From Pseudomonadota bacterium (lineage in GTDB: Bacteria; Pseudomonadota; Gammaproteobacteria; Steroidobacterales; Woeseiaceae): DNA of 36,720 nt. The first letter of the stretch is position 1. Each line of letters opens with the position of its first letter. The stretch covers positions 1-36,720 of the forward strand of contig JAQCGO010000022.1 in the NCBI GenBank assembly GCA_027618995.1, written 5' to 3'. The translations under genes and the position numbers were made by a program. This document shows positions 7,351 to 15,022 of this stretch, in pieces. Below the pieces are notes generated by a model. The model was not told where the DNA came from, did no database searches, and was given only the letters and a program-made list of their open reading frames with translations.

Positions 7351-8160
7351 ATGTTTACCTACATTGATTCTACGGTCCGCGAGCGCCTGGTCGCCGCGGG
7401 CAAGCTCGTGCGCATCGATCGTGAAGGAATCGCGGTCGCGGGCGATGCATCGAATGGCGGTGACACGATCAGCATTCTGGGCCCGATACCACTGCCGGTC
7501 GCTTTCGGTACGGAACGCTTTGGCGCGCAGTGGTATGCCTGTGTGCGCAATACCCAGTTGTCGCAGGTCGAACACCTGGCCGAAACATTGCGTGCGCAAA
7601 AGGCGCAGGAGTCTTTCGCGACGCTTGCGACATCAATGGCGGTCAACAGTGTGTTGCTGTTCGGTGAGCCGGCGGCGTCGGGCAATCCGCTCGTGCGCGT
7701 GCATTCGAGTTGCTTGACGGGTGATGTGTTCGGCTCGGAACGTTGCGAGTGCGGGCCACAATTGCAATCAGCGATCAAGCTCATTGATGCCGACCCGCAA
7801 GGTGGCATTCTCGTGTATATGTCCGGTCACGAAGGCCGCGGCATAGGATTGTGGGCCAAAGCGGCGACCTACCTGTTGCAGGATGGCGGTGAAAACACCT
7901 ACCAGGCGAATCAATCGCTGGGATTGCCCGACGACTCGCGCGACTTCAGCGATGCGGCGTCATTGATTAAATATTTTCGTGGCACCGGGCCGTTTCGACT
8001 GCTGACCAACAACCCGAAGAAGATTGATGACCTGGTAGCGGCAGGTCTCAGCAACATCACACCGGTGAAACACGTGTTTGGTGTCACTGAGGCGAACAAG
8101 CGCTACCTCGCGGCGAAACAGGACTGGGGGCACAAGCTGTCGGAGGAAGACATCAAGTAG
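7351..8160 (+). CDS. ribA: GTP cyclohydrolase II (long form)
   Basis: A 269-residue protein with the GTP cyclohydrolase II signature. The zinc ligands are Cys121, Cys132 and Cys134 in VHSSCLTGDVFGSERCECG, and GHEGRGIGL (residues 159-167) and TNNPKKID follow. The enzyme opens GTP to the diaminopyrimidine that begins riboflavin synthesis. It is longer than E. coli RibA (196 residues) because of about 70 extra N-terminal residues before the core, a form known in proteobacterial paralogues. It is transcribed away from the TetR gene, and a CATAAT at 7337-7342 lies very close to its ATG. No other riboflavin genes are nearby, so a specialised role cannot be excluded. Confidence 0.88.
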   Translation: MFTYIDSTVRERLVAAGKLVRIDREGIAVAGDASNGGDTISILGPIPLPVAFGTERFGAQWYACVRNTQLSQVEHLAETLRAQKAQESFATLATSMAVNSVLLFGEPAASGNPLVRVHSSCLTGDVFGSERCECGPQLQSAIKLIDADPQGGILVYMSGHEGRGIGLWAKAATYLLQDGGENTYQANQSLGLPDDSRDFSDAASLIKYFRGTGPFRLLTNNPKKIDDLVAAGLSNITPVKHVFGVTEANKRYLAAKQDWGHKLSEEDIK

Positions 8161-8162
8161 AG

Positions 8163-8250
8163 TGTCGCCCGCATGGCGGCCTCCCACGGTGCGGCTTCCC
8201 ACAGCATGGCGGCCTCCCACAGTGCGGCCTCCCACGGTGCGGCCTCCCAC
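8163..8250. repeat. Tandem GCGGCCTCCCAC repeat array between convergent genes
   Basis: Starting with TCGCCCGCATGGCGGCCTCC, the same arm as at 5890, five copies of the core GCGG(C/T)(C/T)TCCCAC(A/G) follow in units of 18, 15, 18, 15 and 15 bases. The units read alternately GCATGGCGGCCTCCCAC and GTGCGGCCTCCCAC. The array fills the gap between ribA and queF, which converge, where REP elements often sit and can help to end transcription. Because units are multiples of three, false ORFs with five-residue peptide repeats arise on both strands. Confidence 0.75.
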
Positions 8251-8254
8251 AACG

Positions 8255-9061
8255 TTACTGGCGCCAAATACGCAGATTGCCCGGATTCATTTCGAAGTTC
8301 GAACGAAACGGGTTGATGTCGATGCCACCGCGCCGCTGGTAACGGGCATACACAGAAAGCTCCGTCGGTCGACACCGCCGCAGGATGTCCACGAACATGC
8401 GCTCGACACAGGCTTCGTGAAAATCATTGTGCTCGCGATATGACACGATGTACTTGAGTAAACTCGCGTGATCGATCTGTGGTCCCGTGTAGGTGATCAG
8501 GACACTGCCGATATCGGGCTGGCTGGTGACAGGGCATAAGCTGCGCAACAGGTGCGAGTGCAGTTGCTCGCTGACGATCGCGCCACCGGCAGACAGCAAA
8601 CTCGCATCGACCTCAAACACATCGCAATTCGTTGCACTGCTATCGATGCAATGGCCTGCCGGTGTGTTAAGTGGCAATGCCTGATCTGAAGAGAAAAGTC
8701 GTACCGCAACAGTAGCGCCGGCGCTGTTGCTGAGGTCTCGCACAATGACTTCGCGAACCTCGTCGGCGGTCGCATAGCGACTCATCGTAAACGAATTCAG
8801 ATACAGCTTGAGTGACTTGGATTCGATCAGGCAGAGCGAATCAAACGGCACGCGAAACTCGGCTGCGGCGATCTGTGGCACGCCGGACTCGTTCAGCCAG
8901 GTCAGCTCCCAGGCATTCCATATGTCTGTGCCGAAAAACGGAAAAGTATCTTCTAAATCAGGTAGTTGACGGCTATCCGCGCGCGAAATCGCGAACAGCA
9001 GCCCCGGGTCGTACTGACGGGTGTAGTCGGTGGCTTTGCCTAATGGTGAATCGCGGTTCAT
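8255..9061 (-). CDS. queF: NADPH-dependent 7-cyano-7-deazaguanine reductase QueF (type II)
   Basis: A 268-residue bimodular T-fold enzyme that reduces preQ0 to preQ1 in queuosine synthesis. The N-terminal half carries the QueF motif ESKSLKLYLNSF (from residue 80), which binds NADPH. The C-terminal half has the catalytic pair Cys176 and Asp183 in LCPVTSQPD and the conserved block SYREHNDFHEACVERMF, then ELSVYARYQRRGGIDINPFR. The length matches the E. coli type (about 282). The ATG at 9061 is the natural start (MNRDSPLGK). It stands alone, converging on ribA across the repeat array; other queuosine genes are not in the window. Confidence 0.96.
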   Translation of the reverse strand: MNRDSPLGKATDYTRQYDPGLLFAISRADSRQLPDLEDTFPFFGTDIWNAWELTWLNESGVPQIAAAEFRVPFDSLCLIESKSLKLYLNSFTMSRYATADEVREVIVRDLSNSAGATVAVRLFSSDQALPLNTPAGHCIDSSATNCDVFEVDASLLSAGGAIVSEQLHSHLLRSLCPVTSQPDIGSVLITYTGPQIDHASLLKYIVSYREHNDFHEACVERMFVDILRRCRPTELSVYARYQRRGGIDINPFRSNFEMNPGNLRIWRQ

Positions 9062-9179
9062 GGGCAGAGTTTACGGTGTTACTCAGGTACAATACCGGCC
9101 TTTTTAGCGGCAGGAAACTCTCGCCAGGCCTATGTGTCCAGCAGACAAACTAAGTAACATCGAGCGCGGTTACATCATT

Positions 9180-9638
9180 TTACCGGTCAGTGAGCCGCAT
9201 GATGAAGTCCCAGTGGCGTTGATCGACCGGCATGATCGATAGCCGGTTGCCGCGACGCGTCAGGATCATGTCTGCCAGCGTCGCATGCGACTTGATTTCA
9301 ACCAGCGTTATCGGGCGTTCGAGTTTGCGTACAAATTCGACGTCGACCAGTATCCAGCGTGGTTCATCCGGGGTGCTTTTCGGGTCGTAATATTTTGATG
9401 TCCGGTCGAATTGTGTGGGGTCGGGGTAGGGCTGGCTGCACACACGTGCAATGCCAACAATGGCCGGTTGCTCGCAGCTCGAGTGATAGAAAAAGATTTC
9501 GTCGCCGATTCGCATGTCGTCGCGCATCATGTTGCGCGCCTGGTAGTTGCGAATGCAGTCCCAATTTTCGCGGCCTCTGCTCGCGAGGTCGTCAATGCTG
9601 AATACGTCGGGTTCTGACTTCATCAACCAGTGATTCAT
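9180..9638 (-). CDS. EVE-domain protein
   Basis: A 152-residue protein that is a single EVE (PUA-like) domain. Typical blocks are MNHWLMKSEPDVFSIDDL at the start, WDCIRNYQARNMMRDDM, GDEIFFYHSS and GIARV. EVE domains are related to YTH domains and are thought to bind modified bases in DNA or RNA. The family is often found as a small housekeeping gene in proteobacteria. The ATG at 9638 gives the standard N-terminus; ATGs at 9662 and 9680 would add 8 or 14 residues and lack support. The 118 bases between this gene and queF contain nothing I can name. Confidence 0.88.
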   Translation of the reverse strand: MNHWLMKSEPDVFSIDDLASRGRENWDCIRNYQARNMMRDDMRIGDEIFFYHSSCEQPAIVGIARVCSQPYPDPTQFDRTSKYYDPKSTPDEPRWILVDVEFVRKLERPITLVEIKSHATLADMILTRRGNRLSIMPVDQRHWDFIMRLTDR

Positions 9639-9740
9639 CGTGCTTTTCGCTGCTGTGGACATGGGGGGGCAGTCTAGCATGTAGTGATTGATTCGCTATG
9701 TTAGGATTGCGCCCGAGTACCCCTCGGAGGTCCTCGAAAC

Positions 9741-10415
9741 ATGGCAAATATGCTGGCAAATATCTTCGGTTCTTCGCCCGTAGTCCCGCTGGAAAAGCAC
9801 ATGGGGATTGCGTTTGACTGCGCGAGACAGCTGCGCGGTTTTTTTGCGGCAGTTGTTGCCGGCAATTGGGATGAAGCGGCGGCTGTTCGCACCCAGATCG
9901 TCGATCTCGAGCGTGAGGCCGACAAGGTCAAGAAGGAGATCCGGCTGCATCTGTCAAAGAGCCTGTTCATGCCGGTGCCGCGCGAAGATTTGCTCGAATT
10001 ATTGCTTGTGCAGGACAAGATCGCGAACCGCACCAAGGATGTGTCCGGCATTGTAATCGGTCGCAAAATGGTGATTCCGGAATCGATCGCGGAACTGTTT
10101 CTCGGCTTCGTCGACCGCAACGTGGCCGCGGCGAAACAGGCGCGCAAGAGCGTGCGCGAGCTGGATGAGTTGTTCACGGCCGGATTCAGAGGCAATGAAG
10201 TCAAGCTTGTGACTGCAATGATCGAGGAGCTCGATTGTATTGAAACCGAGACGGACGACCAGCAGGTCGCGCTGCGCGCCGCGTTGTTCAAAATTGAGGC
10301 AGACATGAATCCGATTGACGTTGTATTCATTTACAAAGTTATCGACCTGACGGGTGAGATCGCGGATATGGCTGAGCGGGTCGGCCGCCGCCTTGAGTTG
10401 CTGCTCTCACACTAA
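9741..10415 (+). CDS. DUF47 / PhoU-like phosphate transport accessory protein
   Basis: A 224-residue, all-helical protein of the TIGR00153/DUF47 family, distantly related to PhoU. Recognisable blocks are VVPLEKHM near residue 15, LEREADKVKKEIRLHLSKSL and MPVPREDLLELLLVQDKIAN. Acidic E/D-rich helices in PhoU-like proteins bind metal clusters. Members are almost always encoded beside a PiT transporter and are thought to modulate it. Here the PiT gene begins 42 bases downstream. A CGGAGG Shine-Dalgarno sequence at 9725-9730 precedes the ATG. Confidence 0.92.
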   Translation: MANMLANIFGSSPVVPLEKHMGIAFDCARQLRGFFAAVVAGNWDEAAAVRTQIVDLEREADKVKKEIRLHLSKSLFMPVPREDLLELLLVQDKIANRTKDVSGIVIGRKMVIPESIAELFLGFVDRNVAAAKQARKSVRELDELFTAGFRGNEVKLVTAMIEELDCIETETDDQQVALRAALFKIEADMNPIDVVFIYKVIDLTGEIADMAERVGRRLELLLSH

Positions 10416-10457
10416 TAAAAAAGCTGTCGCACCAGATCTACCTCCACGGGAGTTTTC

Positions 10458-11708
10458 ATGGAAGCAGAGTTTGTTTACATCGGCCTGGCCGCATTGTTCG
10501 GTCTTTTCATGGCCTGGGGCATCGGCGCCAATGACGTAGCGAATGCCATGGCAACGTCGGTTGGATCGAAAGCGCTGACGATCAAGCAAGCCATTCTGGT
10601 TGCCGCCGTATTCGAGTTCCTGGGAGCGGTGCTGGCGGGCGGTGAGGTCACGTCGACCATTCGCAGCGGCATTGTTGATGCCGGGCTGCTTGTCGACACA
10701 CCGGAACTACTCGTCTACGGCATGCTCGCATCTCTGCTGGCCGCCGGTACCTGGCTGGCAATCGCATCAGCGAATGGCTGGCCGGTTTCGACCACGCACT
10801 CGATCGTCGGCGCAATTGTCGGCTTTGCCGCGGTCGGCCTCGGTATCGAGGCCGTACATTGGGGACAGGTTGGAACCATCGTTATAAGCTGGGTCGTGTC
10901 GCCGCTCACCGCGGGCTTCATTGCCTACCTGATTTACCAGTCCGTGTTAAAGCTCATCCTGCACCAGGATGATCCGCTGGAAAAAGCCAAGCGCTATGTG
11001 CCCGTGTACATCTTTTTTGCGGCATTAACGATTACGCTGGTCACAATTCTCAAGGGCCTGACACACGTTGGCCTGGATCTGAGTTTGCACAATAGTTACT
11101 ACCTGGCGATCGGTATTGCCGCTGTCATCGCCTTGATCGGCGCTGTCGCTGTTCGCAATATTCGACCCGACAAGAAAGCCGAGAAGAAGCAACATTTCCA
11201 TACCGTCGAGCGCGTGTTCGGCATCCTGATGATCGTTACCGCTTGCGGCATGGCCTTCGCGCATGGCTCGAATGACGTCGCGAACGCGATTGGCCCCGTC
11301 GCAGCCATAATTAGCGTCGCGCATACCGGGGCAGTCGCGTCCAAGTCAGCAGTGTCCATATGGGTCCTCGTACTTGGCGGCGGCGGTATCGTCATCGGCC
11401 TTGCGACCTATGGCTGGAAGGTCATCGCAACGGTCGGCCAGAAGATCACGCAACTGACGCCCAGCCGAGGCTTTGCGGCCGAGCTGGCCGCAGCGACGAC
11501 GATCGTCATAGCGTCCGGCACCGGGCTGCCAATTTCAACGACGCATACATTGGTCGGTGCTGTGCTGGGCGTGGGCCTTGCTCGTGGCATCGAGGCCATC
11601 GACCTGCGAGTTGTGGGCCGGATTTTTGTGTCGTGGGTAGTGACAATCCCGGCGGGCGCCTTGCTGGCCATCGTGTTCTTCACTATCTTAAAGGCCGTAC
11701 TGCCCTAG
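10458..11708 (+). CDS. pit: PiT-family inorganic phosphate transporter
   Basis: A 416-residue inner-membrane transporter with the two inverted PiT signature repeats, GANDVANAMATSVGSKALT near residue 23 and HGSNDVANAIGPVAA near residue 270. Each is followed by an STTHSIVGAIVG / STTHTLVGAVLG block that forms part of the substrate and cation site. PiT proteins import phosphate (as metal phosphate or with Na+ or H+). A long hydrophilic loop lies near residues 230-250 (IRPDKKAEKKQHFH). The gene follows its DUF47 partner and has a CGGGAG ribosome-binding site. Confidence 0.94.
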   Translation: MEAEFVYIGLAALFGLFMAWGIGANDVANAMATSVGSKALTIKQAILVAAVFEFLGAVLAGGEVTSTIRSGIVDAGLLVDTPELLVYGMLASLLAAGTWLAIASANGWPVSTTHSIVGAIVGFAAVGLGIEAVHWGQVGTIVISWVVSPLTAGFIAYLIYQSVLKLILHQDDPLEKAKRYVPVYIFFAALTITLVTILKGLTHVGLDLSLHNSYYLAIGIAAVIALIGAVAVRNIRPDKKAEKKQHFHTVERVFGILMIVTACGMAFAHGSNDVANAIGPVAAIISVAHTGAVASKSAVSIWVLVLGGGGIVIGLATYGWKVIATVGQKITQLTPSRGFAAELAAATTIVIASGTGLPISTTHTLVGAVLGVGLARGIEAIDLRVVGRIFVSWVVTIPAGALLAIVFFTILKAVLP

Positions 11709-11725
11709 ACGATAAGGATTTGCCC

Positions 11726-13468
11726 ATGCGACGCTGGTTCGCACTATTGGTTGCGCTGCAAGGCGCCCTGAGCGGAGTTCCCGCCGGCGCGCAATCCATT
11801 GCCGCCTACAGCGATGTGCACCATCCCGTATACGGCAAGTTCGGCATGGTGGCTGTGCAAAACAGAATTCCCGCCGAGATTGGCGCACGCATTCTTGAGG
11901 AGGGTGGTAGCGCTGTCGATGCGGCGGTCGCCGTCGGCTTTGCCGTTGCGGTCACGCTGCCGCGCGCCGGCAATATCGGCGGTGGTGGGTTCATGCTGGT
12001 GTACGACGCCGCGTCGGACGAGACCATCGCCATCGATTATCGCGAGATGGCACCGCTCACTGCTGCGCAGGATATGTTTCTTGATGAAAACGGCGATGCC
12101 GATCCCGAGCTTTCCCGCAACTCGCACAAGGCATCGGCGGTACCGGGGACCGTCGCCGGGCTTTATCTCGCACATCAAAAATTCGGCAAGCTACCGTGGC
12201 GGCGTGTGCTCGAGCCGGCGATCGATCTTGCGCGAAACGGCATCGTCGTGACGCACGACTATGCGACTACGAAGAGAAACAACCAGCCGCGCAATTGCCG
12301 CAATGAGGCGACCTGTGGCTATTTTTATAAGCCTGGCAAGGTGCCCTATGAAATGGGCGAACGCCTGGTCCAGGCTGATCTCGCCGATTCCCTGCAGCTC
12401 ATTGCCGAGCAGGGTCCGGATGCGTTTTATCGCGGCGCGATCGCCGAAAAAATAGTTGCCGAAATGGAGGCGGGCGGTGGACTCATCGATATGGCGTCGC
12501 TCGGAGCCTACAAACCGGTCGTGCGCGAGCCGCTGCGTGCCGACTATCGAGGTTACGACGTCGTCGCGATGCCGCCCACCAGTTCCGGTGGTGTGCACAT
12601 TCTGCAGGCGCTGAATATTCTCGAGCATTTTCCGATCGCAGAAATGGGATCGGGCAGCGCCGATGAGGTGCATGTGCTGATCGAAGTCATGCGGCTGATC
12701 TACGCTGATCGCAGCGAGCACCTCGGCGATCCCGATTTTTACCCGGTACCGATCGACTGGCTCACCAGTGAGAAATACGCGGCAGAACTCGCCGCCACGA
12801 TCGACATGCAGAAGGCGCGGCCGTCGACCGACGTCAAACCCGGCGTGCCCGTGCCCGCCGAAAGCGAAGACACGACGCATTTTTCGGTCATGGATGCGGC
12901 CGGCAACGCCGTTTCCAATACCTACACGCTGAACACATCTTATGGTTCCGGCATATCGGTCACCGGCGCGGGCTTTCTTCTGAACAATGAGATGGAAGAC
13001 TTTGTTTCGAAAGCCGGGGTGCCGAATGTTTACGGTTTGCTTGGCGGTGATGCCAATGCGGTGCAGGCGAACAAGCGGCCATTGAGTTCCATGACACCCG
13101 TGATTGTATTTCGCGACGGCAAACCCTGGTTCGCGACCGGCAGCCCCGGTGGTGCGCGCATCATCAGCACTGTCCTGCAGATGATCGTAAATGTCATCGA
13201 TCACGGCATGGGGATCGCAGAAGCATCAGCCGCGCCGCGTCTTCATCATCAATGGTTTCCCGATGAGGCGTTGCTCGAACGTGGTTACAGCCCGGACACG
13301 GTTCGCATTCTCGAGAGTCGTGGTCATAAGGTGATTCGGACCGGGTCGATTTTCACCAGCCTGCAAACCGTCGGCTTCGATAACGGTCTGTTTGGCGGAG
13401 CGTCCGATCCGCGCCGGCCGGATTCGGCGGCCGTGGCGCCGACCGAGATTCATGCTGTCGGCGACTGA
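11726..13468 (+). CDS. ggt: Gamma-glutamyltransferase (periplasmic)
   Basis: A 580-residue Ntn-hydrolase precursor. An N-terminal signal peptide (RRWFALLVALQGALSGVPAGA, cleavage near residue 22) targets it to the periplasm. The self-cleavage site and catalytic nucleophile is Thr383 in ESEDTTHFSVMD, which separates a large and a small subunit. Other family blocks are GGSAVDAAVA, GNIGGGGFML, PPTSSGGVH and GSPGGARIIS. It cleaves gamma-glutamyl bonds in glutathione and related peptides. The ATG at 11726 is chosen because it starts the signal peptide; the open frame reaches back into pit without meaning. It begins 17 bases after pit and its end overlaps the MFS gene. Confidence 0.95.
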   Translation: MRRWFALLVALQGALSGVPAGAQSIAAYSDVHHPVYGKFGMVAVQNRIPAEIGARILEEGGSAVDAAVAVGFAVAVTLPRAGNIGGGGFMLVYDAASDETIAIDYREMAPLTAAQDMFLDENGDADPELSRNSHKASAVPGTVAGLYLAHQKFGKLPWRRVLEPAIDLARNGIVVTHDYATTKRNNQPRNCRNEATCGYFYKPGKVPYEMGERLVQADLADSLQLIAEQGPDAFYRGAIAEKIVAEMEAGGGLIDMASLGAYKPVVREPLRADYRGYDVVAMPPTSSGGVHILQALNILEHFPIAEMGSGSADEVHVLIEVMRLIYADRSEHLGDPDFYPVPIDWLTSEKYAAELAATIDMQKARPSTDVKPGVPVPAESEDTTHFSVMDAAGNAVSNTYTLNTSYGSGISVTGAGFLLNNEMEDFVSKAGVPNVYGLLGGDANAVQANKRPLSSMTPVIVFRDGKPWFATGSPGGARIISTVLQMIVNVIDHGMGIAEASAAPRLHHQWFPDEALLERGYSPDTVRILESRGHKVIRTGSIFTSLQTVGFDNGLFGGASDPRRPDSAAVAPTEIHAVGD

Positions 13469-14750
13469 TAGTGCCACGACTGTAATTTCCTGCGGCGCGC
13501 GTCGCTATGCACTGGCCATGCTGGCCGTGGTCTACATGTTCAATTTTATCGACCGGCAAATTCTTGCGATCCTGCTGCCGTCGATTAGGACCGAATTCCA
13601 GGTTGGCGACACCGTGCTCGGATTGCTGGCCGGCACGGCGTTCGCGCTGTTCTATGTCGTGCTCGGCGTACCGGTCGCGCGATTGGCGGATCGCGTCAAT
13701 CGACGCAATCTGATCGCGGTGGCTGTCGCGATCTGGAGTGGCATGACCGCACTCTCGGGCCTGGCCGCCAACCTCTGGCAGCTCGCGCTGGCGCGCATCG
13801 GTGTCGGCATCGGCGAAGCCGGTTGCAGTCCACCGGCGCACGCCATGATTGCGGACCTGTATCCGCCGCAGCAACGCTCGGCGGCGATGGGCGTTTATAC
13901 GCTGGGCATTTCGGCTGGTGTCATGCTGGCTTACATGGCTGGCGGCTGGGTGGTGCAAAACATCGGCTGGCGCGAGGCCTTTTTTATCGTTGGCTTGCCC
14001 GGCTTGTTGCTGGCCGCGCTGGTTCGCTTTACCGTCCGTGAACCGACCCGCGGTGCCGCCGAGCAGCGCCACGATAGTGGCGATCAGCCGACCCTGCGCG
14101 ACGTGGCGAGCTTCCTGCTGGCACGCGAGTCTTTCACCTTCATGGCACTCGGCGCGGGGGTGAGTTCATTTGTCGGCTACGCGATAATTTTTAATATGCC
14201 GAGTTTCATGGTTCGCAGCCTTGGCGTCGGTGAGGCCGAGATCGGCTTCTCGCTCGGACCCATTTACGGCATCGCAGGGGGGCTGGGGTTCTTTCTTGGT
14301 GGTTTCCTGGCCGATCGCATCGGTGCGCATGGACACAGGAAAGCCTTGTCATTCATCGCGGCGGCGACCGCGATCAGCGCGATTTGTTACGCCACTGTAT
14401 TCCTGTCAATGACGCTCGCGTGGTGCCTGGCATTATTCGTATTGCCGACAATATTCTCGAATTTCTATCTGGCGCCCGTGCTCAGCCAGACCCAAAGCCT
14501 GGTTTCATTACGCATGCGTGCAGTAGCGTCTTCGCTGGTACTGCTCATCATCAATGTGATTGGCCTGCTGATTGGTCCGCCGGTCACGGGCATGGTCAGT
14601 GATCTGCTACGAGCATCGCAGGGTGAGGAATCGATGCGCTATGCATTGCTGGTCGTCAGTGTGGTCCTGTTACCGGTCGCGGCCTTTTGCTACTGGCGTG
14701 CCGGCAGGACCATCGATGCTGATTTGCAAAACGCCAACGAGCGCGACTGA
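13452..14750 (+). CDS. MFS transporter, spinster-like
   Basis: A 432-residue major facilitator with about 12 hydrophobic segments. Motif A is seen as GVPVARLADRVNRRNLIAVA after TM2, and VYMFNFIDRQILAILLPSIR in TM1 is typical of the spinster-like group. R-x-GVGIGEAGCSPPAHAMIAD lies in TM4-5. Members move organic anions, sugars or lipids, and the substrate here is not known. The ATG at 13452 overlaps the ggt end by 17 bases, which suggests translational coupling. Uptake of products released by the periplasmic gamma-glutamyltransferase is possible but is only inference. Confidence 0.88.
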   Translation: MLSATDSATTVISCGARRYALAMLAVVYMFNFIDRQILAILLPSIRTEFQVGDTVLGLLAGTAFALFYVVLGVPVARLADRVNRRNLIAVAVAIWSGMTALSGLAANLWQLALARIGVGIGEAGCSPPAHAMIADLYPPQQRSAAMGVYTLGISAGVMLAYMAGGWVVQNIGWREAFFIVGLPGLLLAALVRFTVREPTRGAAEQRHDSGDQPTLRDVASFLLARESFTFMALGAGVSSFVGYAIIFNMPSFMVRSLGVGEAEIGFSLGPIYGIAGGLGFFLGGFLADRIGAHGHRKALSFIAAATAISAICYATVFLSMTLAWCLALFVLPTIFSNFYLAPVLSQTQSLVSLRMRAVASSLVLLIINVIGLLIGPPVTGMVSDLLRASQGEESMRYALLVVSVVLLPVAAFCYWRAGRTIDADLQNANERD

Positions 14751-14751
14751 C

Positions 14752-14933
14752 TCACACCGAGCGCAGGTACCACTCGAAGTCGAGCGGGTCGGCGAAATAC
14801 GGCGTCCTATCGTTTTCAAACAGGCGCGCCGGGACGTCCGGATCACCATCGTCATAGCCCGGCAGGCTTGCTCAAGGGCATCCCGGGCCAGGAGACGCAT
14901 AAATGCGGTATCGGGGTACTTCTTCCCAGGCAC
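14752..14933 (-). pseudogene. Frameshifted 3' remnant of an unrecognised gene
   Basis: Two overlapping minus-strand frames each look protein-like and join by a one-base shift near 14868. The first part reads KYPDTAFMRLLARDALEQ, the second LPGYDDGDPDVPARLFENDR and then TPYFADPLDFEWYLRSV before a TGA at 14754-14752. The composition (Trp, Tyr, Pro, Asp pairs) is that of real protein, unlike shadow frames nearby. I do not recognise the family. It looks like the last 55 to 60 codons of a lost gene. Confidence 0.4.
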
Positions 14934-15006
14934 TTTTGACCGCTCCCCGATCCGGGCACGGGCCGCAAGGCCGGTGGCCGTGCTACCATGCCGGGAGATA
15001 AGCCTT

Positions 15007-15022
15007 AAGGAAAAATAAAATT
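15007..15022 (+). promoter_or_regulatory. Shine-Dalgarno AAGGA with ATT start codon for the NhaC-family gene
   Basis: AAGGA (15007-15011) lies 8 bases before ATT (15020-15022), which is in frame with the signal-like N-terminus. No ATG, GTG or TTG lies in this frame between the upstream TAA (14999-15001) and the hydrophobic segment. The nearby GTG at 15024 is in another frame that closes after 19 codons. Confidence 0.5.

Noticed and set aside
8163..8250. Possible CRISPR array
   Set aside because: Units are 15-18 bases with no unique spacers and there are no cas genes.
8103..8375. Peptides with repeated LWEAAPWEAA units on the minus strand
   Set aside because: They come from the 15/18-base DNA repeat array, whose unit length is a multiple of three; no start site or homologue supports translation.
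12191..13204. 337-residue antisense ORF opposite ggt
   Set aside because: No recognisable motif, and ggt with its complete catalytic site occupies the other strand.
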